17,622 bases of DNA from Methylobacter sp. (lineage in GTDB: Bacteria > Pseudomonadota > Gammaproteobacteria > Methylococcales > Methylomonadaceae). This document shows, one piece after another, positions 8,338-15,318 of this stretch; within the stretch, counting starts at the first letter, position 1, and every line of letters begins with the position of its first letter. Under the pieces are notes generated by a model. It saw nothing but the letters and a program-made list of their open reading frames with translations. It was not told the origin of the DNA and ran no database searches. The position numbers and the translations under genes were made by a program. The stretch is taken from contig JAQTLI010000008.1 of assembly GCA_028714995.1 (NCBI GenBank), positions 1 to 17,622 on the forward strand, written 5' to 3'.

Positions 8338-8646
8338 TTAGTCTCTACATATATAGACGCTAGCATCAATGGTTCCGTTATATGCGCCAATAGTTGTTAT
8401 ATTTTCTATGACTACATGTGTGGCACCTGCGTCTTTGGCTTCCTGCAACATCTTATGCTGGCAAAGCTGACGCCAATTAGCTTGTTTACCAAAACCTGAT
8501 GAAGCCGATATTGCACTTATAAAGCGGCAATTGCCCACTTCAGATGAGGTCGTAATAATGGGCGAAGAAGGTTCAGTCGCATGACTGTTGAAAGAAAAAA
8601 CAAACAATGAAGTTATCAGAATTCTATTAATTATTTTGGCATCCAT
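8338..8646 (-). CDS. Small secreted protein, DUF4156/RcsF-like
   Basis: A 102-residue protein with a signal peptide (INRILITSLFVFSFNSHA, cleavage after about A23), so it is periplasmic or secreted. The mature part has Cys40, Cys62 and Cys100, the segment DAGATHVVIENITTIGAY and a C-terminal end ASVYICRD. The layout of an early Cys-x-x-Ile/Gly strand, a helix with KMLQEAKDAGA, a hydrophobic strand after GATHVV and a terminal Tyr-x-Cys resembles the DUF4156/RcsF-like fold of small envelope proteins. Unlike many of those there is no lipobox Cys at the cleavage site. The start has only a weak Shine-Dalgarno (GAG about 10 nt upstream). It stands alone between the pump's upstream region and a decayed area. 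Function unknown; family assignment is tentative. Confidence 0.7.
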   Translation of the reverse strand: MDAKIINRILITSLFVFSFNSHATEPSSPIITTSSEVGNCRFISAISASSGFGKQANWRQLCQHKMLQEAKDAGATHVVIENITTIGAYNGTIDASVYICRD

Positions 8647-8806
8647 GTTTATGTCTCATTTATAAGTCATCAAAATCTTTTGCAGTTAAATTGCACCATC
8701 TTTAGTGGCAGAGCGACATTTTAGATCATAGTATCGATTCAATACAATATTAATCTACTGCAATACAAAATAAGTCTGACAAACTTCTAAATTAAACAAA
8801 ACTCAG

Positions 8807-9055
8807 TTGGATATATTCGAACTTCCGCTATTACTACTCATGCTGGCAAATTACGGCGACCCCCATCAGTCAACCGTTATATATTCAGCAAAATCGCATC
8901 ACTTGGAAATTGAATTGGATACAAACAGCGGTTATGCCAAATGCCGGCAAATGCGCCCACCTCTACCTGTTAATGGGTTCGGCACAGCAGATTACTCACG
9001 ATTCTACTTCAACCCGTGCAAAGATTCGTATACAAGGTTTAGCTACATCGCTTGA
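8807..9055 (+). CDS. Doubtful short ORF, unrecognised
   Basis: An open stretch of 82 codons, beginning at TTG (8807) with the first in-frame ATG at 8840. The product would have a short hydrophobic start (ELPLLLLMLANYG) and then a polar part with two Cys (AKCRQM; FNPCKDSY). I do not recognise it. There is no Shine-Dalgarno, the region is AT-rich and decayed, and the stop falls inside the first copy of a 21-bp tandem duplication that belongs to a minus-strand pseudogene. It may be a remnant or a chance ORF. Confidence 0.2.
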   Translation: MDIFELPLLLLMLANYGDPHQSTVIYSAKSHHLEIELDTNSGYAKCRQMRPPLPVNGFGTADYSRFYFNPCKDSYTRFSYIA

Positions 9056-9096
9056 CTAGCAGGTCTATCTCATAAACTAGCAGGTCTATCTCATAA
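9055..9096. repeat. Perfect 21-bp tandem duplication
   Basis: Two exact copies, 9055-9075 and 9076-9096, each beginning ACTAGCAGG and ending TCTCATAA. Read on the minus strand within the PilZ pseudogene the unit is exactly seven codons, giving the peptide YEIDLLV twice in a row. It is therefore a local slippage-type duplication near the 3' end of the dead gene, not an iteron or attachment site. Confidence 0.9.
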
Positions 9097-9420
9097 AATA
9101 TAACCCCATGCGAGAACTTTGATAACGCAATTTTTTCTTGTCCTGAAACTGCTGAATACTACAAATCGCCGCGCTGGTTTCTATCTTCGCACCCCGATTG
9201 ATCGATTTTTATAGGAAACATGAAAAAAATTAAAGCTTACTCATTAAGCTCACCCCGTGCTCTATCGGCAATTATCCCGGGGCTTGTGAACTGATATCGG
9301 TAATGACACCCGTTCCAGCTATGCCATTGGCTTGCACCGGTAAATTCACTCTGGCTCTTACGACACTGCGTAGGGCAATGGATTTAATATTTGAGGGAAA
9401 ACTGAGGTGTATATAAAAAT

Positions 9421-9464
9421 GTGGAGATGGTTTTTACGTTACAAGTCAACGTAAAAACCTCCAC
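9421..9464. repeat. Long quasi-palindrome inside the PilZ pseudogene
   Basis: The arm GGTTTTTACGTT (9429-9440) pairs with AACGTAAAAACC (9448-9459) around a 7-nt loop; after a 3-nt bulge (9426-9428) the stem continues with GTGGA (9421-9425) against TCCAC (9460-9464), 17 bp in total. On the minus strand the stem is followed by ATTTTTATATA, so it has the shape of an intrinsic terminator for leftward transcripts coming from pckA, about 270 bp past its stop. It overlaps codons for VEVFTLTCNVKTIS, a segment that fits the parent family, so the structure arose within coding sequence. Confidence 0.7.
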
Positions 9465-9737
9465 TCTGTGATAATAACCTGGAGCACCAGATCCTCTACC
9501 TGTATTTGAACGTAAAGCCCATTCTCAACTGGTTTCTTTACTATCAGGTACTCTCCTTCTGCGTAACCGATGAGCTCCGTGTAATAAATCAATGCTGTGA
9601 TCCATGCCGCAAAGCTATCTGTAATCGTGCGCCAACTTGCGGATTGATATCCTTAAAAGTAGACATCTAATTTCCAGGATATACACCTTGATTATGCTTA
9701 TCACCCCGAAAAATAGTCGACCTACCCGGAGAGGGCG

Positions 9738-11318
9738 CTAGATATGCGGCCCCGCTTGGGTAAAATCAAAATCATCGCTTACAGTGATATATTTTTTGAA
9801 GTTTTCGATGAACATGCCAGCCAGTTTTGCGGCTATCTCATCAAAATGAGCTTTATCGGTCCAGGCGTTGCGTGGATTGAGCAGCGCGCTATCAACGCCA
9901 GGCAGCTCTTTGGGTATATGCAGGCCGAAAAATGGAATTTTATCAAACTCGACATTATTGATGCTGCCGTCCAGAATCGCATTGATACAGGCACGCGTCG
10001 CTTTAATGCTCATCCGCTGACCGATGCCATAGCCACCACCCGTCCAGCCGGTATTAACCAGATAGGCGTTAACGCCATTTTTCTCCATCTTTTCACCAAG
10101 CAATTTGGCATAGACCGTTGGATGCAGCGGTAAAAATGCCTCGCCGAAGCAGGCTGAAAAAGTTGCCTGAGGCTCGATAATACCGCGCTCAGTACCGGCA
10201 ACCTTGGCAGTATAGCCGGACAGGAAGTAGTACATCGCCTGTTCTTTGGTCAGCTTGGATACAGGTGGCAAAACCCCGAAGGCGTCACAGCTCAAAAAGA
10301 TAATGTTTTTCGGCAGACCGGCCTTAAGGCTAGGCTCATGATTTTCGATATGTTCAATAGCATAGGAAACACGGGTGTTTTCCGTTTTTGAGCTGTCAAA
10401 AAAGTCAACCACGCCGTCTTCGTCATAAACAACGTTTTCGAGCAGCGCATGCCGCTTGATGGCGTTAAAAATCTCCGGTTCTGTTTCCGGTGTAAGGCCA
10501 ATACATTTGGCGTAACAACCGCCTTCGAAGTTGAAAATGCCATGATCGTCCCAGCCATGCTCATCGTCACCGATCAACTTGCGTGAGGCATCAGTGGAAA
10601 GGGTCGTTTTACCGGTTCCTGAAAGCCCAAAGAACAATGCCACATCACCAGCTTTGCCGACATTGGCGCTGCAATGCATTGACAATATGCCCTCAAGCGG
10701 CAACCAATAGTTCATCATGGTAAAGATGCCTTTTTTCATCTCCCCGCCGTACCAGGTGCCACCGATGATGGCGATGTTCTTTTCGACGTTAAAGACGCAG
10801 AAGACTTCAGAATTGAGGCCTTGTTCTTGCCATTTTTTGTTGGTCATGTTGCTGGCATTATAGACCCTGAAGTTGGGCGCAAAATTCTCAAGTTCTGCTT
10901 CCTCAGGGCGAATAAACATATTTTTGACAAAATGCGACTGCCAGGCAAACTCGGTAATAAAACGGACCGACTTGCAGGTATCCGGGTGAGAACCGCTATA
11001 TCCATCGGTAACATAAATATCCTTACCGGAAAGATAATCAATGACATCCGCATACAGCTCGTCAAAAATCTCGGCAGAAACAGGTTTGTTGATGCTGCCC
11101 CAAGCGATGTTGGCACTGGAGGGAGGCTGCTGGACAAAATATTTATCCTTGGGCGAACGTCCGGTGAATTTGCCGGTATCGACCATCATGGTTCCGTTAC
11201 TTGCGACGCGACCCTCATTATTGTTCACTTCGTGCGTAAACAGGTCATCGTAACTGAGATTACGATAAACCTTGCCAACACTTTTTAGCCCCAAACTCTC
11301 TGCACTTAATCCACTCAT
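9738..11318 (-). CDS. pckA: Phosphoenolpyruvate carboxykinase (ATP)
   Basis: Converts oxaloacetate and ATP to phosphoenolpyruvate, CO2 and ADP (gluconeogenesis or C3/C4 balancing) in the cytoplasm. 526 residues from the ATG at 11318, normal for the ATP-dependent family. Motifs: GRSPKDKYFV (substrate site, R54), YGGEMKKG with the paired Lys195/196, SMHCSAN with His215, the P-loop GLSGTGKTT (231-239), and the metal/kinase-2 site LIGDDEHGWDDHG (248-260). I choose 11318 because GAGAGGA sits 7 nt upstream and the protein then starts like other PckA proteins; a longer frame begins only at a TTG (11369) with no Shine-Dalgarno. All catalytic motifs are intact. It lies 79 bp downstream of the peptide ABC ATPase gene on the same strand, so read-through from that operon is possible; no strong terminator separates them. 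Confidence 0.97.
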   Translation of the reverse strand: MSGLSAESLGLKSVGKVYRNLSYDDLFTHEVNNNEGRVASNGTMMVDTGKFTGRSPKDKYFVQQPPSSANIAWGSINKPVSAEIFDELYADVIDYLSGKDIYVTDGYSGSHPDTCKSVRFITEFAWQSHFVKNMFIRPEEAELENFAPNFRVYNASNMTNKKWQEQGLNSEVFCVFNVEKNIAIIGGTWYGGEMKKGIFTMMNYWLPLEGILSMHCSANVGKAGDVALFFGLSGTGKTTLSTDASRKLIGDDEHGWDDHGIFNFEGGCYAKCIGLTPETEPEIFNAIKRHALLENVVYDEDGVVDFFDSSKTENTRVSYAIEHIENHEPSLKAGLPKNIIFLSCDAFGVLPPVSKLTKEQAMYYFLSGYTAKVAGTERGIIEPQATFSACFGEAFLPLHPTVYAKLLGEKMEKNGVNAYLVNTGWTGGGYGIGQRMSIKATRACINAILDGSINNVEFDKIPFFGLHIPKELPGVDSALLNPRNAWTDKAHFDEIAAKLAGMFIENFKKYITVSDDFDFTQAGPHI

Positions 11319-11325
11319 CACAACG

Positions 11326-11332
11326 TCCTCTC
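11326..11332 (-). promoter_or_regulatory. Shine-Dalgarno deciding the pckA start
   Basis: GAGAGGA on the minus strand, 7 nt before the ATG at 11318. It is the reason for rejecting the 17-codon longer TTG start at 11369, which has no such element. Confidence 0.75.
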
Positions 11333-11367
11333 GATGGCTCACCGCCACCACTAAATTATTATTATCC

Positions 11368-11389
11368 AAACCAGCTTTACGTCTGGTTT
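11368..11389. other. Hairpin between yejF and pckA
   Basis: AAACCAG (11368-11374) and CTGGTTT (11383-11389) form a 7-bp stem with an 8-nt loop, starting 8 nt after the yejF stop. On the minus strand it is followed by GGATAATAATAATT rather than a T run, so it is at best a weak terminator or a transcript-processing/stability structure between the transporter genes and pckA. Confidence 0.4.
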
Positions 11390-11397
11390 TAATTTTA

Positions 11398-13005
11398 TCA
11401 TTTTTCTGTTTTTAAAACAGGAACAGCATCTAATAACTTTCTTGTATAGGCATGTTGAGGCTGTGTCAGAACCTGCGCCACACTGCCCTGCTCTACAATT
11501 TTACCTTGATACATAACAGCAACATCATCGGCGATTTCTGCCACTACGGCAAGATCATGAGTGATAAACAAATAGCTGACGCCTTTTTCCTGCTGCAATG
11601 ATTTGAGCACTTGAATAATCTGCGCCTGTACAGATACATCCAGCGCACTGGTCGGCTCATCGCAAACGATCAATTTAGGCTCAACCGCCAGGGCACGAGC
11701 TATACAGATGCGTTGCCGCTGACCACCGGAAAATTCATGAGGATAACGTTGTGCCGAATTTTCAGGTAAATCAACTTGCTGCAACAGTTGCCGAACTCTT
11801 GCCTTGCGCTCAGCCGAATTAATGCTGGGATGCAAGGCTCTGATGCCTTCGGCAATGATATCACCCACCAGCATTCTTGGATTCATTGATGAAAAAGGAT
11901 CCTGAAAAACAATCTGGATGTTTGCGCGTTGCTGCCTTAATTGCTCGCCGGTTAAGCTACTCAGTTCAATGCCATTGATTTTGACTTGCCCTCCGCTGGC
12001 AGGTATTAAATTCAATAAGCTCTTGCCTAACGTAGTCTTGCCGCAACCGGACTCGCCAACCAAGGCCAGTGTTTTTCCCTGTTGTATGTCAAAACTCACG
12101 CCATCAACTGCCCGGACATGATCAACAATTCGTTTAAAAATTCCTTTATGAATAGGATAATAGACCTTGAAATCGTTAACCTGTAGTAAAGGCGGTTTTT
12201 CCTCGGTGCTGTGCGTTAAACAACTGCTCATCAACGGCAAGGCATTAAGTAATTTGCGGGTATAAGGATGCTTGGGGTTGCTGAAGAAATCGGCAGTCAC
12301 TCCTGTTTCAACAATCTTGCCCTGCTGCATCACGGCAACGCGGTCTGCCATCGTGGACACCAGCGCCAAATCATGACTGATCAACCACAATGCCATGCCG
12401 GTCTGCTGCTGGATATTTTTCAGCAAGGCCAATATTTGTGCTTGTATGGTTACATCCAGAGACGTGGTGGGTTCATCGGCAATCAATAAATCAGGCTTAG
12501 CCGCCAAAGCGATGGCAATCATCACCCGTTGCCGCTGACCGCCGGAAAGTTGGTGCGGATAGTCTTTAATGCGCTGCTTCGGATCGGGTATTTCAACTTG
12601 CTGTAATAATTCCAGCACGCGTTGTTTAATGACTTTCTTAGGCAGGTCAAAATGAATGTTGATAACTTCTTCAATCTGACTGCCTATAGTCATCACCGGA
12701 TTCAATGACGACATGGGGTCCTGAAAGATCAAGCCGATGCGCCGGCCGCGAATCTTGCACAACTCAAATTCTGACCGGTTTAGTAAATTATCACCCTGCA
12801 AGCTGATTGCGCCGGCATTGAGGCGGGCGTTGTTGGGCAATAACCTTAGCACTGACAGTGCAGTGATGGATTTTCCGGAACCTGATTCACCCACCAACGC
12901 AAAGCTTTCGCCCGGATAAATGGCAAAACTGATGTCATCAACAACTTTCTGCTGATGGTTGAAAGCAACGCTGAGGCGCTCAACAGCCAATATGGGATTA
13001 TTCAT
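11398..13005 (-). CDS. yejF: Peptide-type ABC transporter, fused double ATPase (YejF-like)
   Basis: Energises peptide uptake at the cytoplasmic face of the permeases. 535 residues carry two complete ABC ATPase domains in tandem, matching YejF in length (about 530). Domain 1: Walker A GESGSGKSITA, signature LSGGQRQRVMIA, Walker B LLIADEPT. Domain 2: Walker A GESGCGKTTLG, signature FSGGQRQRICIARAL, Walker B LIVCDEPTSALD. Each is followed by the oligopeptide-type C-terminal extension (KHPYTRKLLNALP; QHAYTRKLLDAVP), which is typical of Opp/Dpp ATPases. I set the start at the ATG 13005 (MNNPILAVERLSV) because it is preceded by a GGCGGG stretch and overlaps the yejE stop by 8 nt; the in-frame ATG at 13050 would only add 15 residues inside yejE. 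Both nucleotide sites look functional. Confidence 0.94.
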   Translation of the reverse strand: MNNPILAVERLSVAFNHQQKVVDDISFAIYPGESFALVGESGSGKSITALSVLRLLPNNARLNAGAISLQGDNLLNRSEFELCKIRGRRIGLIFQDPMSSLNPVMTIGSQIEEVINIHFDLPKKVIKQRVLELLQQVEIPDPKQRIKDYPHQLSGGQRQRVMIAIALAAKPDLLIADEPTTSLDVTIQAQILALLKNIQQQTGMALWLISHDLALVSTMADRVAVMQQGKIVETGVTADFFSNPKHPYTRKLLNALPLMSSCLTHSTEEKPPLLQVNDFKVYYPIHKGIFKRIVDHVRAVDGVSFDIQQGKTLALVGESGCGKTTLGKSLLNLIPASGGQVKINGIELSSLTGEQLRQQRANIQIVFQDPFSSMNPRMLVGDIIAEGIRALHPSINSAERKARVRQLLQQVDLPENSAQRYPHEFSGGQRQRICIARALAVEPKLIVCDEPTSALDVSVQAQIIQVLKSLQQEKGVSYLFITHDLAVVAEIADDVAVMYQGKIVEQGSVAQVLTQPQHAYTRKLLDAVPVLKTEK

Positions 13006-14341
13006 TGCCTGCCCGCCTTGGATCAAACGCAGCCTGCACCACATCAGCAAACAAGTTAGCCGCCAGCACTAAAGCAAACATAAACACAAAGGCCGCCGAT
13101 AAAGACCACCAGACTATTGGCTCACGCGCCATTTCCAGCCGGGCGCCATTAATCATGTTGCCCCAACTGTAGGTGGTCGGATCGACACCGATATTGATAT
13201 AGGACAACACCGCTTCGGCCAGCACCAGCGAACTGAAGTCAAGCACGACGGAGATCAATACGATATGCATGACATTGGGCAGGATATGGCGCAGTAAAAT
13301 CGTGCCTTGCTTAACTCCCAGCGCCTGTGCGGCCTGAACATATTCCATTTCCCTGAGCTTTAAGGTTTCTGCCCGGAGCAATCGGCATAAGCCGGTCCAA
13401 CTGGTCACGCCCAGAATCAGGCAAAGAAATAACAGCCGCATATCGGCGCGGACTACCACGCTGGTAAAGGCTTCCTCATGATTGGCCATATACACCTGAA
13501 CCATCAGGATAGAGGCCGCTATCAGCAATACGCCGGGGATGGAATTGAGTGTGGTGTAAATGTATTGAATGACATCGTCGATCCAGCCGCGAAAAAAACC
13601 GGCCAGGATGCCGAAGATAATTGCCATAGGCAGCATGATAAGAGTGGTCAATGTGCCTATAACCAGCCCGGTGCGTATGCCTTTTACCGCTTGGTAAAAA
13701 ACATCCTCGCCGACTTTATCCGTGCCCAGGACATGATAATAGGCGGATAAGTAGATCAAGGCATAACTGAGGGACACGATGACGAACACTACCACCCAGA
13801 CTACTTTTACTGTTGAGCTGTGCATAAACTGCTTGTGCTGCCTCGCCAGCATCGCCCATAACAGCACCATGAAAAAAGCAACCAGTCCTGCACCTTGGGC
13901 AAAACCGTAAAGCCCTTTTTGCAGAATATCGGGAATGCGTTGCGTTTCAGGCTCATCCAAATGACTGCCGCCAAACTCCAGTCGCGGATAGCCCCATTGT
14001 GTAGTGCCATCGGCCAGCGTCATCATTTCCTTGCTATAAAGCGTGGTCGCAAAGGGCGCGGAATAGGTTTTTTCGCCATGTTCCCGAAGCGGCGTTGCCC
14101 AGTAGTCCAACAGGCTGATAATTTCATTGGTTTTATTGCCGGTGGCTTTGAAATGCACCGAATCCATCAAGCCAATCAGCACAAAAAACACCAGCACCAC
14201 CAGCGAAACCATGCCTATCTTGCTGCGATAAATTTGCTGCATGGGGCGTTTAATATATTCCTTGCCGTGCATGTAAAACGCCAGCCCCAGCATGATGGCA
14301 TTCAGGATAAAGATCAGTGCGTCAGTCCATAATATGATCAT
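12998..14341 (-). CDS. yejE: Peptide-type ABC permease (YejE-like), enlarged
   Basis: Inner-membrane permease of 447 residues, about 100 longer than E. coli YejE (341). The C-terminal half is a normal OppC/DppC-type domain: LGTDKVGEDVFYQAVKGIRT before the core helices, the ATPase-contacting EAA loop EYVQAAQALGVKQGTILLRHILPN, and an end DPRRAGNE like that of YejE. The N-terminal half is unusual: a hydrophobic segment at about 6-24, another at about 42-58, a long extracytoplasmic stretch (about 60-140, LLDYWATPLREHG to RIPDILQKGL), then two extra hydrophobic segments (about 146-163 and 178-200) before the LGTD motif. The start ATG shares one base with the yejB stop (TGATG), so they are translationally coupled. 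It pairs with YejB to form the channel. Confidence 0.92.
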   Translation of the reverse strand: MIILWTDALIFILNAIMLGLAFYMHGKEYIKRPMQQIYRSKIGMVSLVVLVFFVLIGLMDSVHFKATGNKTNEIISLLDYWATPLREHGEKTYSAPFATTLYSKEMMTLADGTTQWGYPRLEFGGSHLDEPETQRIPDILQKGLYGFAQGAGLVAFFMVLLWAMLARQHKQFMHSSTVKVVWVVVFVIVSLSYALIYLSAYYHVLGTDKVGEDVFYQAVKGIRTGLVIGTLTTLIMLPMAIIFGILAGFFRGWIDDVIQYIYTTLNSIPGVLLIAASILMVQVYMANHEEAFTSVVVRADMRLLFLCLILGVTSWTGLCRLLRAETLKLREMEYVQAAQALGVKQGTILLRHILPNVMHIVLISVVLDFSSLVLAEAVLSYINIGVDPTTYSWGNMINGARLEMAREPIVWWSLSAAFVFMFALVLAANLFADVVQAAFDPRRAGNE

Positions 14342-15318
14342 CAGGATAGCCTTACTCTGGGGTCAACTATTGTGTAGGAAATATCGGTCAACAACAGGCC
14401 GATCACATATAACACCGAGCCCAGGAAAACCATAGCCCGCACAATGGCAAAGTCCTGGCTGTTAATGGCGTCTATGGTGTAACTGCCCAAACCGGGAATG
14501 CTGAAAAAAGACTCCATGATCAGGCTGCCCATAAACAACAGCGGCAAAACCACCACCACGCCAGTCAATATCGGAATCATGGCATTGCGCAGTACATGCC
14601 GGAACAGCGTTTGGGTTTCGGTTAAGCCCTTTGCTCTTGCCGTGCGCACATAATCTTTTTCAACTTCTTCCAGAAATAAAGTTCGATACCAGCGCACACC
14701 TGAACCTATGCCTGAAAACACGCCAATCAACACGGGCAATATCAGGAATTTGACCGCCGCCATGCCATCGTCATATCCAGAAATAGGTACCAGCCGTAAC
14801 AACTTGGCGATAAAAAACTGGCCGCCGATAATATAAAACAGCGATGAAACCGACATTAAAATCACGCACAAAACGATGCCAGCATGTTCCAGATAACTGT
14901 TGCGAAACAGCACCATCATCAGAGCAAAACTGATATTCACCAGCAAACCGACAATTAAGGAAGGCAATGCCACAGCAAGGCTTGGCCACATGCGCTCTTG
15001 AATATCCGCACCTATATTCCTGCCGCTATCGGAAATACCAAAGCGAAACAAAAACAAGCCCACCGATTTCTGATAAAAAATGGTTTTGGTTATTTTCTCA
15101 TCACCTTGCACTTTCGCATTCCATAACAAGGGCAAATCATAACCCCGCTGCTGTTTCCAGTTTTCCACAGCCTGCTCCGTGACGTGCTTTTGCCCCAGCT
15201 GCATACGCGCCATGTCATCAGGGCTGTTAACGATAAAAAACAGCACAAAGGTTAAAATATTCACCCCCATTAACAAGGGAAAGGCGTATAAAAATCGTCG
15301 AATGATATATTGGGTCAT
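14341..15318 (-). CDS. yejB: Peptide-type ABC permease (YejB/DppB-like)
   Basis: Inner-membrane permease of 325 residues, forming the transport channel with the YejE-like subunit. I set the start at the ATG 15318 (MTQYIIRRFLYAFPLLMGV), the canonical N-terminus of OppB/DppB proteins, and it overlaps the binding-protein stop as ATGA; a longer frame to 15426 would add 36 residues lying wholly within the upstream gene. Features: first helix at about 8-28, a periplasmic loop with VENWKQQRGYDLPLLW, and the EAA loop DYVRTARAKGLTETQTLFRHVLRNAMIP, then PLLFMGSLIMESFFSIPGLG and the terminal VDPRVRLS. The extracytoplasmic loop between helix 1 and 2 is long, as in YejB. Transport substrate is set by the binding protein. 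Confidence 0.94.
   Translation of the reverse strand: MTQYIIRRFLYAFPLLMGVNILTFVLFFIVNSPDDMARMQLGQKHVTEQAVENWKQQRGYDLPLLWNAKVQGDEKITKTIFYQKSVGLFLFRFGISDSGRNIGADIQERMWPSLAVALPSLIVGLLVNISFALMMVLFRNSYLEHAGIVLCVILMSVSSLFYIIGGQFFIAKLLRLVPISGYDDGMAAVKFLILPVLIGVFSGIGSGVRWYRTLFLEEVEKDYVRTARAKGLTETQTLFRHVLRNAMIPILTGVVVVLPLLFMGSLIMESFFSIPGLGSYTIDAINSQDFAIVRAMVFLGSVLYVIGLLLTDISYTIVDPRVRLS

Larger units (their letters stand above)
9039..9666 (-). pseudogene. Decayed PilZ/YcgR-like (flagellar brake type) protein gene
   Basis: Conceptual translation across frames on the minus strand rebuilds a PilZ-domain protein with a YcgR-type N-terminal domain. Frame A (ATG at 9666, stop 9589-9591) gives MSTFKDINPQVGARLQIAL. 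Frame B (to stop 9446-9448) gives ELIGYAEGEYLIVKKPVENG. Frame C (stop 9384-9386) gives VEVFTLTCNVKTIS. Frame D (stop 9272-9274) gives LHLSFP-like HLSFPSNIKSIALRSVVRAR then NLPVQANGIAGTGVITDISS, containing the PilZ RxxxR and DxS elements. Frame E gives IIADRARGELNE, a stop (9237-9239), ALIFFMFPIKIDQSG, a second stop (9159-9161), then SGQEKIALSKFSHGVIFYEID to a TAA at 9039-9041. Thus at least four frameshifts and two internal stops. An intact protein would bind c-di-GMP and act on motility or envelope functions. ATG has a GGAAA stretch upstream and lies 71 bp after pckA. Confidence 0.85.

Noticed and set aside
9055..9096. Tandem 21-bp repeat as iteron, att site or start of a CRISPR array
   Set aside because: Only two copies with no spacer, and it reads as an in-frame seven-codon duplication within the PilZ pseudogene.
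9744..10133. Plus-strand 129-codon ORF
   Set aside because: Entirely antisense to the intact pckA gene with no protein-like features; a codon-usage shadow.
11319..11369. Longer pckA start at TTG 11369
   Set aside because: No Shine-Dalgarno, the extra residues do not resemble PckA N-termini, and ATG 11318 has GAGAGGA upstream.
13895..14332. Plus-strand 145-codon ORF
   Set aside because: Antisense to the YejE-like permease; composition rich in His and Gln as expected from a reversed membrane-protein gene.
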